Shown: positions 1 through 8,600 of the stretch, piece by piece
Numbering within the stretch: position 1 is the stretch's first letter
Layout of the letters: each line of letters starts with the position of its first letter
Origin: DASXUX01 sp036504595
GTDB taxonomy: Bacteria; Planctomycetota; SZUA-567; H5-PLA8
NCBI GenBank assembly: GCA_036504595.1
Contig: DASXUX010000056.1
Span: forward strand, 124,001 to 188,000
DNA: 64,000 nucleotides
Reading direction: 5' to 3'
Program-made: the position numbers and the translations under genes
Notes under the pieces: generated by a model
What the model was told of the DNA's origin: nothing
The model's database searches: none
What the model saw: only the letters and a program-made list of their open reading frames with translations

Positions 1-70
1 GTCTGGTGGTCTGGTGGTCTGGTGTCTGGTGGAACCAATCACCAAGTACCAATCACCAAGCACCAAGTAC
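1..70. repeat. Period-7 tandem repeats, two adjoining tracts
   Basis: Positions 1-32 repeat GTCTGGTG with 7-8 base spacing. Positions 34-68 hold five 7-mers: ACCAATC, ACCAAGT, ACCAATC, ACCAAGC, ACCAAGT. The two tracts are roughly complementary (GGTG against CACC), so they could fold back on each other. The array lies just beyond the 3' end of the minus-strand gene that stops at 74. Function unknown; see the finding on locus-specific heptamers. Confidence 0.8.
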
Positions 71-73
71 GCA

Positions 74-547
74 TCACGACTTCGGCTGGTCGAAGACGCC
101 GCGTTCGCAGGCCATGACGAAGGCTTCGCCGCACTGCTTCAGCTGTTGCCATTGCTGGCGGATGTCTTCGGCTTCCTTGTGATCGACGCGGCCGTCATCG
201 AGCATCGACTTCGAAAGCACGTCCAGCAGGCGCGAGAAGTTCTGGATGAGTTTCTGTGTGCGTTCGACGTATTCGGCGTTGATTTCTTTATCACGAAACA
301 AATTGGGAACAAACGTGCCGCCGGCGCGCTGACAAAGCCAGTCCAGCAGTTCTGGATTCTGGGTGCATTGCCACAAGGCCAGCACGCGGTCCAGCGGATT
401 GGCGGCGCCGCTGCCTTCCACGTCCGATTCGTCGCCAGGCTCCTGGCACCACTTGTAAACGAGGGAGGTGGACAGTCTCATCTCCCCCGCGACTTTTTTC
501 ACGCCCACACCATCCACCGCGCCACGAATTACTTCAAAGGACTTCAT
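74..547 (-). CDS. Phage CII-like regulatory DNA-binding protein
   Basis: A 157-residue protein beginning MKSFEVIRGA. The first 40 residues look like a helix-turn-helix (VAGEMRLSTSLVYKWCQ), followed by an alpha-helical region ending in a possible oligomerisation helix (residues about 100-150). The pattern resembles the phage regulatory CII family (PF06892 type), which are small DNA-binding repressors or activators. I chose the ATG at 547, not the upstream in-frame ATG at 613, because GGAGG lies 8 bases ahead of it. No phage genes are adjacent, so it may be a domesticated regulator. Family assignment is by memory of pattern and is moderate; a generic HTH regulator is the alternative. Confidence 0.7.
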   Translation of the reverse strand: MKSFEVIRGAVDGVGVKKVAGEMRLSTSLVYKWCQEPGDESDVEGSGAANPLDRVLALWQCTQNPELLDWLCQRAGGTFVPNLFRDKEINAEYVERTQKLIQNFSRLLDVLSKSMLDDGRVDHKEAEDIRQQWQQLKQCGEAFVMACERGVFDQPKS

Positions 548-748
548 GTGGGTTTCCTCCCTGATTTGTCGCTTCGTCTGTATGGCTTGTATCGAATCCC
601 TGATTGAAAACAACCAATTGTCGGACGGTGACTACCGCCCATGTTGCCTTCCACTTTCGATCTGGAAATGATCTTAGAAATGGCTACACAGGAGGTTAAC
701 CTACACGCTCTTGCGTTACTTTCTTGGACACTGCCGAGGGCGAAAACA

Positions 749-1825
749 ATGGCTGAGCTCACCTCCCGCGAACGCGTCCGCCGCACTCTTGCTCGGCAGA
801 TGCCTGACCGTGTTCCGGTCAACTTTGCGGCAAATCCCGGTATTGAACGCCGCCTGAAGGCACATTTCGATTTGAAGGAGGATGATACTGAAGCTCTGCT
901 GCGCGCCCTTGGGGTGGATTTCCGAGGTATCGGTGCGCCGTATGTGGGGCCGAAACTGCACCCCGACGTGCCAGACCGCAGCGTGGACATGTGGGGAATC
1001 CACCGGCGCTGGATCGAGCACGAATCCGGCGGATACTGGGACTACTGCGATTTCCCGTTGCGCGAGGCGACGCTGCAGGAAGTTGAGGCCTGGCCGCTGC
1101 CATCGCCGGACCATTTCGACTACTCGGCTATTCCCGACCAATGTGCGCGGCATGGCGATCACGCGATCTACGCCGGCCATCCGGGAACCGGAGACGTCAT
1201 CAACCAAACCAGCATGCTCCGCACCATGGAGCAGTTCCTGGTGGACCTGATCACCGATGAACCGGCCGGTTTGCGGCTGGTTGAGCGGCGCATCGAGATT
1301 CAGCTCGAGATCATCTCCCGGACCTTGAAGGCCGCGAAAGGACGCGTGGATTTCCTCTGGATCGGCGAGGATCTTGGGACGCAGATCGGACCCATGATCA
1401 GCCTGGAGTTATTCCGCAGGCACATTCGCCCGCGGCATCAGCTTTTTGTCGATCTGGCCAGGAGATGGGACATTCCGGTGATGATCCATAGCTGCGGGTC
1501 GAGCAGTTGGGCGTTTGACGATTTTGTGGAGATGGGCATTGCGGCTGTCGATACGCTCCAGCCTGAAGCCAAGAATATGGCGCCGGCTTTTCTCAAGAAG
1601 CAATATGGCGGCAAACTCGTGTTTCACGGCTGCATTTCAACGGCGGGTCCGGTAGCGCTGGGTACGGTGGATAACACGATATCCTGTGTTCGTGACACGC
1701 TGAAAATCATGATGCCCGGCGGGGGCTACGTGCTGGCTCCGACGCATTGTCTTCAGGACAATTCGCCGACCGCGAACGTTCTTGCGATGTATGACGCGGC
1801 GAGGCGGCTCGGCCGCTACGAGTGA
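749..1825 (+). CDS. URO-D-fold protein, corrinoid methyltransferase-like
   Basis: A 358-residue protein of the uroporphyrinogen decarboxylase superfamily. Visible are an N-terminal SRERVRRTLARQMPDRVPV segment, typical of the MtaA/CmuA-like branch and not of HemE, and a probable zinc site H247-x-C249 (MIHSCGSS) with C334 (PTHCLQDNSP). In the methyl-transferring branch (MtaA, MtbA) an H-x-C...C set binds the zinc that activates a thiol, whereas true HemE lacks it. The likely role is methyl transfer from a corrinoid protein or a related one-carbon reaction; the substrate is unknown. The start at 749 is supported by GAGGG 8 bases upstream; the frame is open back to 641 without a better site. It overlaps the convergent receiver gene by 10 bases at its 3' end. 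Confidence 0.82.
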   Translation: MAELTSRERVRRTLARQMPDRVPVNFAANPGIERRLKAHFDLKEDDTEALLRALGVDFRGIGAPYVGPKLHPDVPDRSVDMWGIHRRWIEHESGGYWDYCDFPLREATLQEVEAWPLPSPDHFDYSAIPDQCARHGDHAIYAGHPGTGDVINQTSMLRTMEQFLVDLITDEPAGLRLVERRIEIQLEIISRTLKAAKGRVDFLWIGEDLGTQIGPMISLELFRRHIRPRHQLFVDLARRWDIPVMIHSCGSSSWAFDDFVEMGIAAVDTLQPEAKNMAPAFLKKQYGGKLVFHGCISTAGPVALGTVDNTISCVRDTLKIMMPGGGYVLAPTHCLQDNSPTANVLAMYDAARRLGRYE

Positions 1826-2235
1826 ACCGGGCAGCTTTCTTGCGCTAAGAGGACGGCGGTTTCCAGTTCATCCAGGTCGAACGGTTTCTTCAGCCATTGA
1901 GCGATCTTCAAAGCGCGCGCGGCGTCCTCGGCCCGCGTGTCGGCAGTCATCAGGATAACTTTACAGTCCGGCCACTCCCGGCTGACCTCCGTCATGAATG
2001 AGTTGGCGTCCATCCCTGGCATGCGAAGATCCATCAGAATGAGGTCGTGGTGGTACTGTTGCAGCACCGGCAGAGCCGCCTCGCGGCTGTTGACAATCCG
2101 GACCCCATAGCCTCGCCTGGCGAGTGACAGAACGAGTGCATCTCCTGTGTCATAGTCATCTTCTATGATCAGGATCTGATAGTTACAGTCCCTATAGAAC
2201 TGGGTTTGGGAGTAGTGCTCATGCGGGTCCGACAT
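1816..2235 (-). CDS. Stand-alone response regulator receiver domain
   Basis: A 139-residue single receiver (REC) domain. It shows the acidic pair E25-D26-D27 (IIEDDYD), the phospho-acceptor D69 (LILMDLRMPG), T98 (LMTADT) and K117 (WLKKPFD), in the order and spacing of CheY-like domains. There is no output domain, so it should act by protein contact or in a phosphorelay. The ATG at 2235 has GAGG 7 bases upstream; the longer frame to 2364 adds a segment with no REC homology. The gene converges on the URO-D gene and overlaps it by 10 bases. No kinase is adjacent; the nearest in this window is the hybrid kinase at 29896. Confidence 0.9.
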   Translation of the reverse strand: MSDPHEHYSQTQFYRDCNYQILIIEDDYDTGDALVLSLARRGYGVRIVNSREAALPVLQQYHHDLILMDLRMPGMDANSFMTEVSREWPDCKVILMTADTRAEDAARALKIAQWLKKPFDLDELETAVLLAQESCPVHS

Positions 2236-2456
2236 AACGTCCTCGCCTGTATAAAGTTTTCGCATGCCGCCGACGTTTCGCAGTAGCGCAAGAAACGGAC
2301 CAGCGGGCGCAATGTGGGAATCAATTCGCTCCAAAATGGCGCGAGATTCGTTTGCGCAAGCCAAGTGCAGGAAGAAAGAACAAGCTTGCTATTTTGCTAG
2401 GAATACGTTGATCCTACTACAGACTTCCGCGACCTTCCTGCAAAAGGAACTCCGCT

Positions 2457-2813
2457 ATGTCCCCTTTGACGGTGGATGTCCGAAAGAACTGCATTCAGAT
2501 CAAGAGCACTAACGGGAACTGGGTACTGTACTTGCCGTTAACTGAACAGGCGGCGCTCCCCCCACTTGGAGAACATGCGGCCGGGCGCGTGACTACCATC
2601 GAGGTCGCCGGAGTGACCGGGCATTTGCGCGTTCAGCTCCCAGTCACCATTGATGGCCTTGAAGCGCGGCGCAAGTTAATGGACTCCGCTGAAGCCGAGG
2701 CGCGCCGCAAATTGCGCAAAGTTTCAGAGTTGATTGTGCACGCGCGCCGAGTGTTGCGTGCGCCGCCTGTCTCCCGTCGCAGCGGCAAGTCCTCGCACAT
2801 CTCCCGTCGCTAA
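2457..2813 (+). CDS. Hypothetical 118-residue basic protein
   Basis: Not recognised. The first 65 residues are of mixed composition with alternating hydrophobic positions (beta-rich by eye). Residues 66-118 are strongly basic and helical (EARRKL, EAEARRKLRKV) and end in an Arg/Ser-rich tail, which could bind nucleic acid or be disordered. The ATG at 2457 has AAGGA 10 bases upstream. It is divergent from the receiver gene across 2236-2456 and convergent on the DUF5107 gene. The alternative frame at 2264-2512 overlaps the start and looks less protein-like. It may be a genuine small gene or a fortuitous ORF. Confidence 0.5.
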   Translation: MSPLTVDVRKNCIQIKSTNGNWVLYLPLTEQAALPPLGEHAAGRVTTIEVAGVTGHLRVQLPVTIDGLEARRKLMDSAEAEARRKLRKVSELIVHARRVLRAPPVSRRSGKSSHISRR

Positions 2814-2821
2814 GCGTAGAT

Positions 2822-2997
2822 GTGTGGCGCGGTGTGGCAGGCCGCGCCGCAGTTGCGCCCGCGTATCACGGACAAACGTTGTTGCGGCGCGGATTGCCCG
2901 TGCAAAGACGCACGAGAACACGGGCAATCCGCGCCGCGAACATGTGTCGTCCTTGATACCAAAGCACGATATGCGGCGCGGCCTGCCCGTGCCACAC
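2822..2997. repeat. Nested inverted repeats between convergent genes
   Basis: Three nested perfect inverted pairs: GTGTGGC at 2822-2828 with GCCACAC at 2991-2997; a 16-bp arm at 2836-2851 with its complement at 2972-2987; and a 19-bp arm at 2884-2902 with its complement at 2919-2937 around a 16-base loop. The whole could fold as one long branched hairpin. It fills the gap between two convergent genes, so it may act as a bidirectional terminator or be a REP/MITE-like insertion. Confidence 0.85.
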
Positions 2998-3012
2998 CTC
3001 ATATTGCCGAGC

Positions 3013-5052
3013 TTATTCCATCGCGATGCGGAAATCGATCTGCCGGGGAGGCGGACATTCGCGCCGGACCCTCTGCTTGAGCGCCTCGTCGATCGGCAGC
3101 TTCTCGGCCGCGGCGAGACGACGTTCATGGTACGCGAACCAGACGTCGGTCAGCGCAACTTCGCCTTCCCGCACGGTTGCGAAATCGCAACTGAAGAGCG
3201 GCTCGATTTCGTCCAGCGCGCCGGCTTGTAGAGCGGCCCACGCGCCCATCAGTCTGAGGCGCTCGTTCGCGCGATGTTCCGGGGACAAACCGGTGATAAA
3301 CTGGCGAAGCTTCTCGTACTGCCTCGTATGCAGCAATGCCTGGGCGCATTCGATCGCCAGCGCCACCGGTCGCGGCCCGGTCTCCCAAGCCTGGCGCAGC
3401 AGCTCACAGGATTCGAACGTGGCAGGCTCCGTCTTTTCGGGACCCAGCAAGGCAACGCTGTTCGCCTGGCGCGCATCGAGTATGGCTAAGTTACGCAGCG
3501 CCCAGCCGGTGCGGCAGCGCTGCAACGATTCGTTCCAGGCTTCACGCGCGCCGGTCGAATCGAATTCCTCCATGCGCATGTTGCCCAGGTGATACCAGCC
3601 CAGCCAATGGTCGCTGCGGCCGGAGCGAAGGCTCTCTTCCAGCAACTCCTCCCATTCGCTTTGAGTCATAAACTGGCCGGGGCCTTCTTCTGGCGCGCGC
3701 TGCGGCAGCACGCCTTTTTCGAGCAGTTCCAGCCACGGAGCCTGGTCTGCTCCGGGCGCACCGAGTTCGTACTCCGGCGGAATTGGATCAGGCCGCTTTT
3801 GGACCACAGCTCTGCGGCGCTCCAGCGCGCCCCACCCCGAACCAGCCGCGAGGACTTCATCCGGCTTGCGCGTGGCGGAAACAGCGGCTTCGCGTTCGAA
3901 GAGCGCCAGCGCGTCCGCCGGCAGAGCTTTGGCCAGGGCGGCATCGGCTGTCTTCCATGCCTGTGTCCAATCGGCGTGGACGGCAGCGGGATCGGCTTCC
4001 AACAAGCCGTAGGCTTCGGCCCACGTCCACTCCGCGCGCGCCGGCATCGGAATGGACTCAAACTGTGTGCGAGCCAGCCCGGCCTGAATTTCGAGGTAGG
4101 CCTGTCCGGGCGCCGCGAGAAATTCCTGCCAGCGCCGGCCCCCGGGAGTCATGCCCCAGTAGAAGACTTTTCGGCCACGCAGGCGCGGTGTGGAGGTCTG
4201 CACGAGCCCCCGGCCTTCGGTGTCCAACGCGGCTACCCAGCGGCGTTGATCGCCTTCGATGCGGAAGAAGCACTCCCGCGCCCCCCGGACTTTCGTGCCG
4301 TAGCTCAGGTCAAGATCCTTGTACTGCGGCAGCGGAACGCAGCCGAAGGTGTCTTTGCCGACATGCGTGAGACCCGTCTGCGCCGGGGCGAGGGTGCGTG
4401 TGCCCGGCGCTTCCGGCACGGCCATGTTGCTCCACCAGTACATGGGGATTTCGACATCATGCGGATTGACAATTCGCGCGCGAGTGAGCAGGAAAGGCGA
4501 TCCGGGCGGCAGGTGGAAATCAATCTGCCAGGGGAAGCACTTTACGCGGTCCCATTCGTAGACGCGCAGCGCCGGCTCACCCTGCAGCCCGCGCACGCGC
4601 GCGGCAAAAACCGGGGAGCAGGTCAGGTAGTAGTGCCCGAGCTGAGAGGTATTCCATTCGACGCCGCCGCTGAACCAGGCATTTCGCAGCGCAAGGTTGG
4701 CCGGCTGAAAAACGGGATTCTTGTCCAGAAGCTCGCGTTTCTGCGGCTTGTGGTAAAGCGAGACCAGGCGCGCGCCCAACTCCGGCAAGAAAGTCGCGCG
4801 CAGGATTTCGTTTTCAAGCACGCACGCGCGAAAAGCTCTGGGCCGCTTATCGCGATTGTAGCCGTCCTGCATGCGATGCGGCAGGACGCGATAGCCGCAG
4901 CGCCAGCCCAGATAGCGGCGGTCTTCGGCGGTGATGGATGCCTCGAGAATTGCGCTCCGGTCCACCTCCGGCGAGCGGAAGCTTGGCAGCGGATTCTCGG
5001 GTCCCAGATCGGCTGCGGGAATCCGGTAGTCCTCAATGCGCAATTCAGTCAT
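3013..5052 (-). CDS. DUF5107 and TPR protein
   Basis: A 679-residue protein without a signal peptide. Residues about 30-350 match the DUF5107 type of galactose-mutarotase-like sugar-binding fold (FLPELGARLVSLYHK, WFSGGVEWN, MYWWSNMAVPE, FYWGMTPGGRRWQEFL). The remainder (about 360-679) is helical, with a probable tetratricopeptide segment (WLGWYHLGNMRMEEFDSTGA, ALRNLAILDARQ). Proteins of this architecture are frequent in Planctomycetota and Bacteroidota, usually beside sugar catabolism genes; the reaction is not established. The ATG at 5052 has GGAGA 5 bases upstream; the frame continues upstream to 5097 with no better site. A long antisense ORF over the same region is a shadow. Confidence 0.85.
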   Translation of the reverse strand: MTELRIEDYRIPAADLGPENPLPSFRSPEVDRSAILEASITAEDRRYLGWRCGYRVLPHRMQDGYNRDKRPRAFRACVLENEILRATFLPELGARLVSLYHKPQKRELLDKNPVFQPANLALRNAWFSGGVEWNTSQLGHYYLTCSPVFAARVRGLQGEPALRVYEWDRVKCFPWQIDFHLPPGSPFLLTRARIVNPHDVEIPMYWWSNMAVPEAPGTRTLAPAQTGLTHVGKDTFGCVPLPQYKDLDLSYGTKVRGARECFFRIEGDQRRWVAALDTEGRGLVQTSTPRLRGRKVFYWGMTPGGRRWQEFLAAPGQAYLEIQAGLARTQFESIPMPARAEWTWAEAYGLLEADPAAVHADWTQAWKTADAALAKALPADALALFEREAAVSATRKPDEVLAAGSGWGALERRRAVVQKRPDPIPPEYELGAPGADQAPWLELLEKGVLPQRAPEEGPGQFMTQSEWEELLEESLRSGRSDHWLGWYHLGNMRMEEFDSTGAREAWNESLQRCRTGWALRNLAILDARQANSVALLGPEKTEPATFESCELLRQAWETGPRPVALAIECAQALLHTRQYEKLRQFITGLSPEHRANERLRLMGAWAALQAGALDEIEPLFSCDFATVREGEVALTDVWFAYHERRLAAAEKLPIDEALKQRVRRECPPPRQIDFRIAME

Positions 5053-5668
5053 GGTGTCTCCGAAGAAAAATTCCAAAAGAAAATTCGCACCTGACAAGTG
5101 ATTTCCATACCACCGACTGCTGTCCGACGCAAACCCTTGCGCTCACAAAACCCGCGAGTCGCGCGACTCGCAGATGAACCCACTGGTCGCCTTGTTCAGA
5201 CGAGGCACGTTACGCCTGCGTCATCAGACTTTCGTTTAACGTTTGGGCCTTTGAAATGGCCGGTTTCATCTCTGTCTGTCCTTTTTGCACAATGCGTCGA
5301 ATTCGGTACGGTTAGGTAATCCGGAACATGACAAGCCGCACTAATTTTCACACGACGCGCGTTGTTTTGTGAGGTGCTGGAGTCACCCGAAATCGCATGT
5401 AACGCGTTTCTCGCGTGGTGCTTAGGTGTGCATTTTTGAGTACACATCGGCATCTGTGGCGTTATACTTTGCGGCAAACCATTTTAGGAAGCGCACACAA
5501 GAGGAATCCGGCTGGGTGCGTAACCTGTTGTTCATGGCCTCGGAGGGGAGTCCTGTACACCGGTGGTGCTGCAACGGTCGAGCTGTTCAGATTCTCCTCT
5601 CCTTTTTATGGCGTGCAAAATTGATGTAACGAAACCGTTCAGAGCAATCTGAACGAAGGGAGCTTGCC
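5053..5668. other. 616-base intergenic region, divergent promoters
   Basis: The region separates the divergent DUF5107 and giant-protein genes. No convincing gene is visible. A TATACT hexamer at 5463-5468 is a possible -10 for the giant gene, with only a weak TTGAGT at 5436-5441 at a poor 21-base spacing. It ends in the hairpin and ribosome binding site described separately. A terminator, tRNA or known riboswitch was not seen. Confidence 0.5.
5637..5662 (+). promoter_or_regulatory. 5'-leader hairpin with GNRA loop plus ribosome binding site
   Basis: GTTCAGA (5637-5643) and TCTGAAC (5648-5654) form a perfect 7-bp stem closed by the tetraloop GCAA, a GNRA-type loop. AAGGGAG (5656-5662) follows directly, and the ATG is at 5669 with a 6-base spacer. 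The hairpin abuts the Shine-Dalgarno sequence without covering it, so it may protect the very long mRNA's 5' end or modulate initiation. Confidence 0.6.
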
Positions 5669-8600
5669 ATGGCAAAGCAGAGCGGTCGTTTCATCTGGGG
5701 ATCGAGCATACTTTCCCCTGGAGGCTTGCTGGCGCTCGCTTTTCTGCTGGCGGGGACCGTCTCGCCGAATGCTGCAGCCGGCACGGTCACGTGGACCGGC
5801 GCCACGAGCACAGACTTTGAGGTGGGAACGAATTGGAGCACCGGAACTGCACCGGCTGCGACTGACGATGTTGTTTTCGGGCCTGGGGCGCCCCCGGCCA
5901 ACCTGCCCGCCCTAACGATTGCTCGAAACGTCAACAGCGTGGCATTTTCGACACCAACCGGTGGATGGACGCTCGGCGGTTCAGGGTTCATTTTGACGAT
6001 CGCTGCCACCGGCATTAACACAACCGGCCAGACCAGTGGCACGAACACAATCACCTGCAAGGTCACACTCGGTGCCGCCCAGAGTTGGAGCGTTGTGAAC
6101 GGCTTGTTGGACGTTCAAGGGGCGATCGGCGGCGCCAATGCGCTGACGAAGACCGGAGCCGGCACGCTGCAACTCAGCGCCGCGAATACGTACACCGGTG
6201 CGACGACGATCAGCGCCGGCACGGTTGTGCTGGCCAATCCCAGTGGCAATGCGCTAGGCACTGGAAGTGTAACAGTGGCTTCCGGCGCTATGTTGGACCT
6301 GAATGGCCGCACGACCGCTTCGCCATTTACAAATGTAGCCGGCACTGGCGTGGGTGGGATTGGCGCAATCGTCAACAGCAACACTACGACAGCGGCGGCG
6401 ATTACCGGCACCCTCACACAAGGCACCAACAGCTTCAGCACAGGCGGTGCGGGCGACATCACCTATGCGACGATCACCGGCACGGCTGCTTACACGGTCA
6501 CGAAGCTCGGAACAGGGACCGTTACGCTTGGCGGAACGGCCGACAATGCATATCTGAATGCCGCAGTTTCGGCGGGAAAGCTGGTGCTGGCTAAAGCTCC
6601 CAGCGCAGCGGGTGTGCACGCCAGCGGCAGCGGCACAGTTGTCGTTAACAACGGCGGCATCCTGCAACTGGGTGGCTCCGGCGGCTATCAGATCAACCTT
6701 ACTAATTCTTTGACCGTAAACACCGGCGGAACGTTTGATATGAACGGTCAAAGCCAGTCAGTGGACATTCTGTCCGGTGGCGGCATTATCGACAACACCA
6801 ACGCCACCGCGGCCATCCTCACAGTCGGTTACAACAATGGCGGCGGAACCTTCAGCGGCACAGTCAAGAACGCGAGCGGCGCCATTAGCCTGGTCAAACG
6901 CGGCACGGGGACGGAGATTCTTTCCAGCGCAAATACGTTCACCGGCGGCACAACATTGTCGGGCGGCGTGCTTGAACTGGGCAACGCCACCGCGCTGTCA
7001 ACCGGCGGCCTTAGCGTGAATGCCAATGCAACGCTGCAGACCACGGGCGCCTTAACGATCGCGAACACTGTAACGCTCAGCAGCAGCTGCAATCTGACAC
7101 TCTCACCAAACAACCAGAACACCACGTTGAACGGCGTGATCAGCGGCGTCGGCTCGCTGGTGAAGAACGGCACCGCAACCGTAACATTGGCGAACACGAA
7201 CACCTATTCTGGAAACACAGTTCTCAACAGCGGAACGCTGACGGTGGGAACCAACAACGCGCTTAGCGCCGGCAGTCTCCTCTCAATAAACGGCGGCACG
7301 CTGACGTCGTCGACGAGCGTTACACTCCCGAATCCAATCGTCATGGCCGCGGATTTCGCGGTGGGCGGCACTCAGCCCATCAACTTCACCGGCCCCGCAC
7401 AGATCACACCAGGAGCGACCCGCACCATCACCGTCACGAACACGTCTAACACAACCACGTTTGCGGCCATCTCAGGGGTAGGATCGAGCCTGATCAAGGC
7501 TGGAGCGAACACGCTGACGTTGACCGGGAACTGCACGTACTCCGGCAGCACCGCAGTCAACGCGGGCACGCTTGATCTGCAAGGCGACAGCGGGCAACTC
7601 TCGGCAACTACGGCGTTGACTGTGAACCTGGGCGCGACGTTCGCCATTGACAATACGGGCACCGCCAATGTGGCACACATCAACCCGGCCGCTAACGTGG
7701 TGCTGAACGGCGGCACGTTTGTTTCGAGTGCGCCAAGCTCTGGAAACACCGCCCGAGCTGATTCGGTCGCCAACCTGCAATTGGCCGCCGGCAGCGGTTC
7801 CAGCACGCTTGCACTAAGCTCTACTTCCACCGCGAACTGCACCTTGACCGTCGGGTCATACACGCCCAACAACGCGATGCTCTTTTTCAACCGCAGCTTC
7901 CCCAGCACGAACGCTAACGGCAGCAAATTGTTGCTTAACCCGGAACCCGGCACGCTGCCGGCCAACTATCCTTCCATTTACGTTTACGAAGATAACAGTG
8001 GCGGGAGCCCCAATACTGGAATTGGCCAGTACAAGGCTGCCGGGACTGGCATCGTCTGCCCCAGTGCCGGCTTGAACGGCCAGATCTACACGTCGAACGC
8101 CGCAGGCGGCATCAACTGGAATTCGGGCGGTGGAAACTGGATCGTCAACGTCGGCGCCGTCACCGTTCCAGGCGCAAACGACATCGTTATTATCAAAGAT
8201 AACCATACAGTGAACCTGACTGCGGCGCAGTCCTGCTACGCGTTGATTTTCAATGCTGTCACTGGCGGAAATGGGACGCTGGGGCCGGTCGGCGGCGGGC
8301 CTTTTGCCCTGACGGTGGGCGCTGGCGGCATTCTGGTGAACGCCAGTAACAATCCCTCGCCGGCCATCGGAACCGGCGTGCTGTTGAACTGGGGCCCCAG
8401 TCCGCTGAGCGTCTCCAACGCCGGCACCGGCACCCTGAACATAAACGCCCCGGGCGCGCTCACCGGCACCGGCGGCCTGGTTCTCGGCGGCACGGGCGCG
8501 GTCGGTATCGCAGGAGACAACTCGAGTTACAGCGGGACGACCACCCTCGACAGCGGCTTCCTGAATGTGGGGGCGACATCGGCACTCGGCACCGGACCTT

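Noticed and set aside
2264..2512. 82-residue ORF on the plus strand
   Set aside because: It overlaps the leader of the receiver gene and the start of the hypothetical gene, and the ribosome site favours the 2457 start.
3589..5094. 501-residue ORF on the plus strand
   Set aside because: It is antisense to the DUF5107 gene, which has family signatures and a ribosome site; its Arg/Pro/Ala-rich composition is that of a GC-rich shadow frame.
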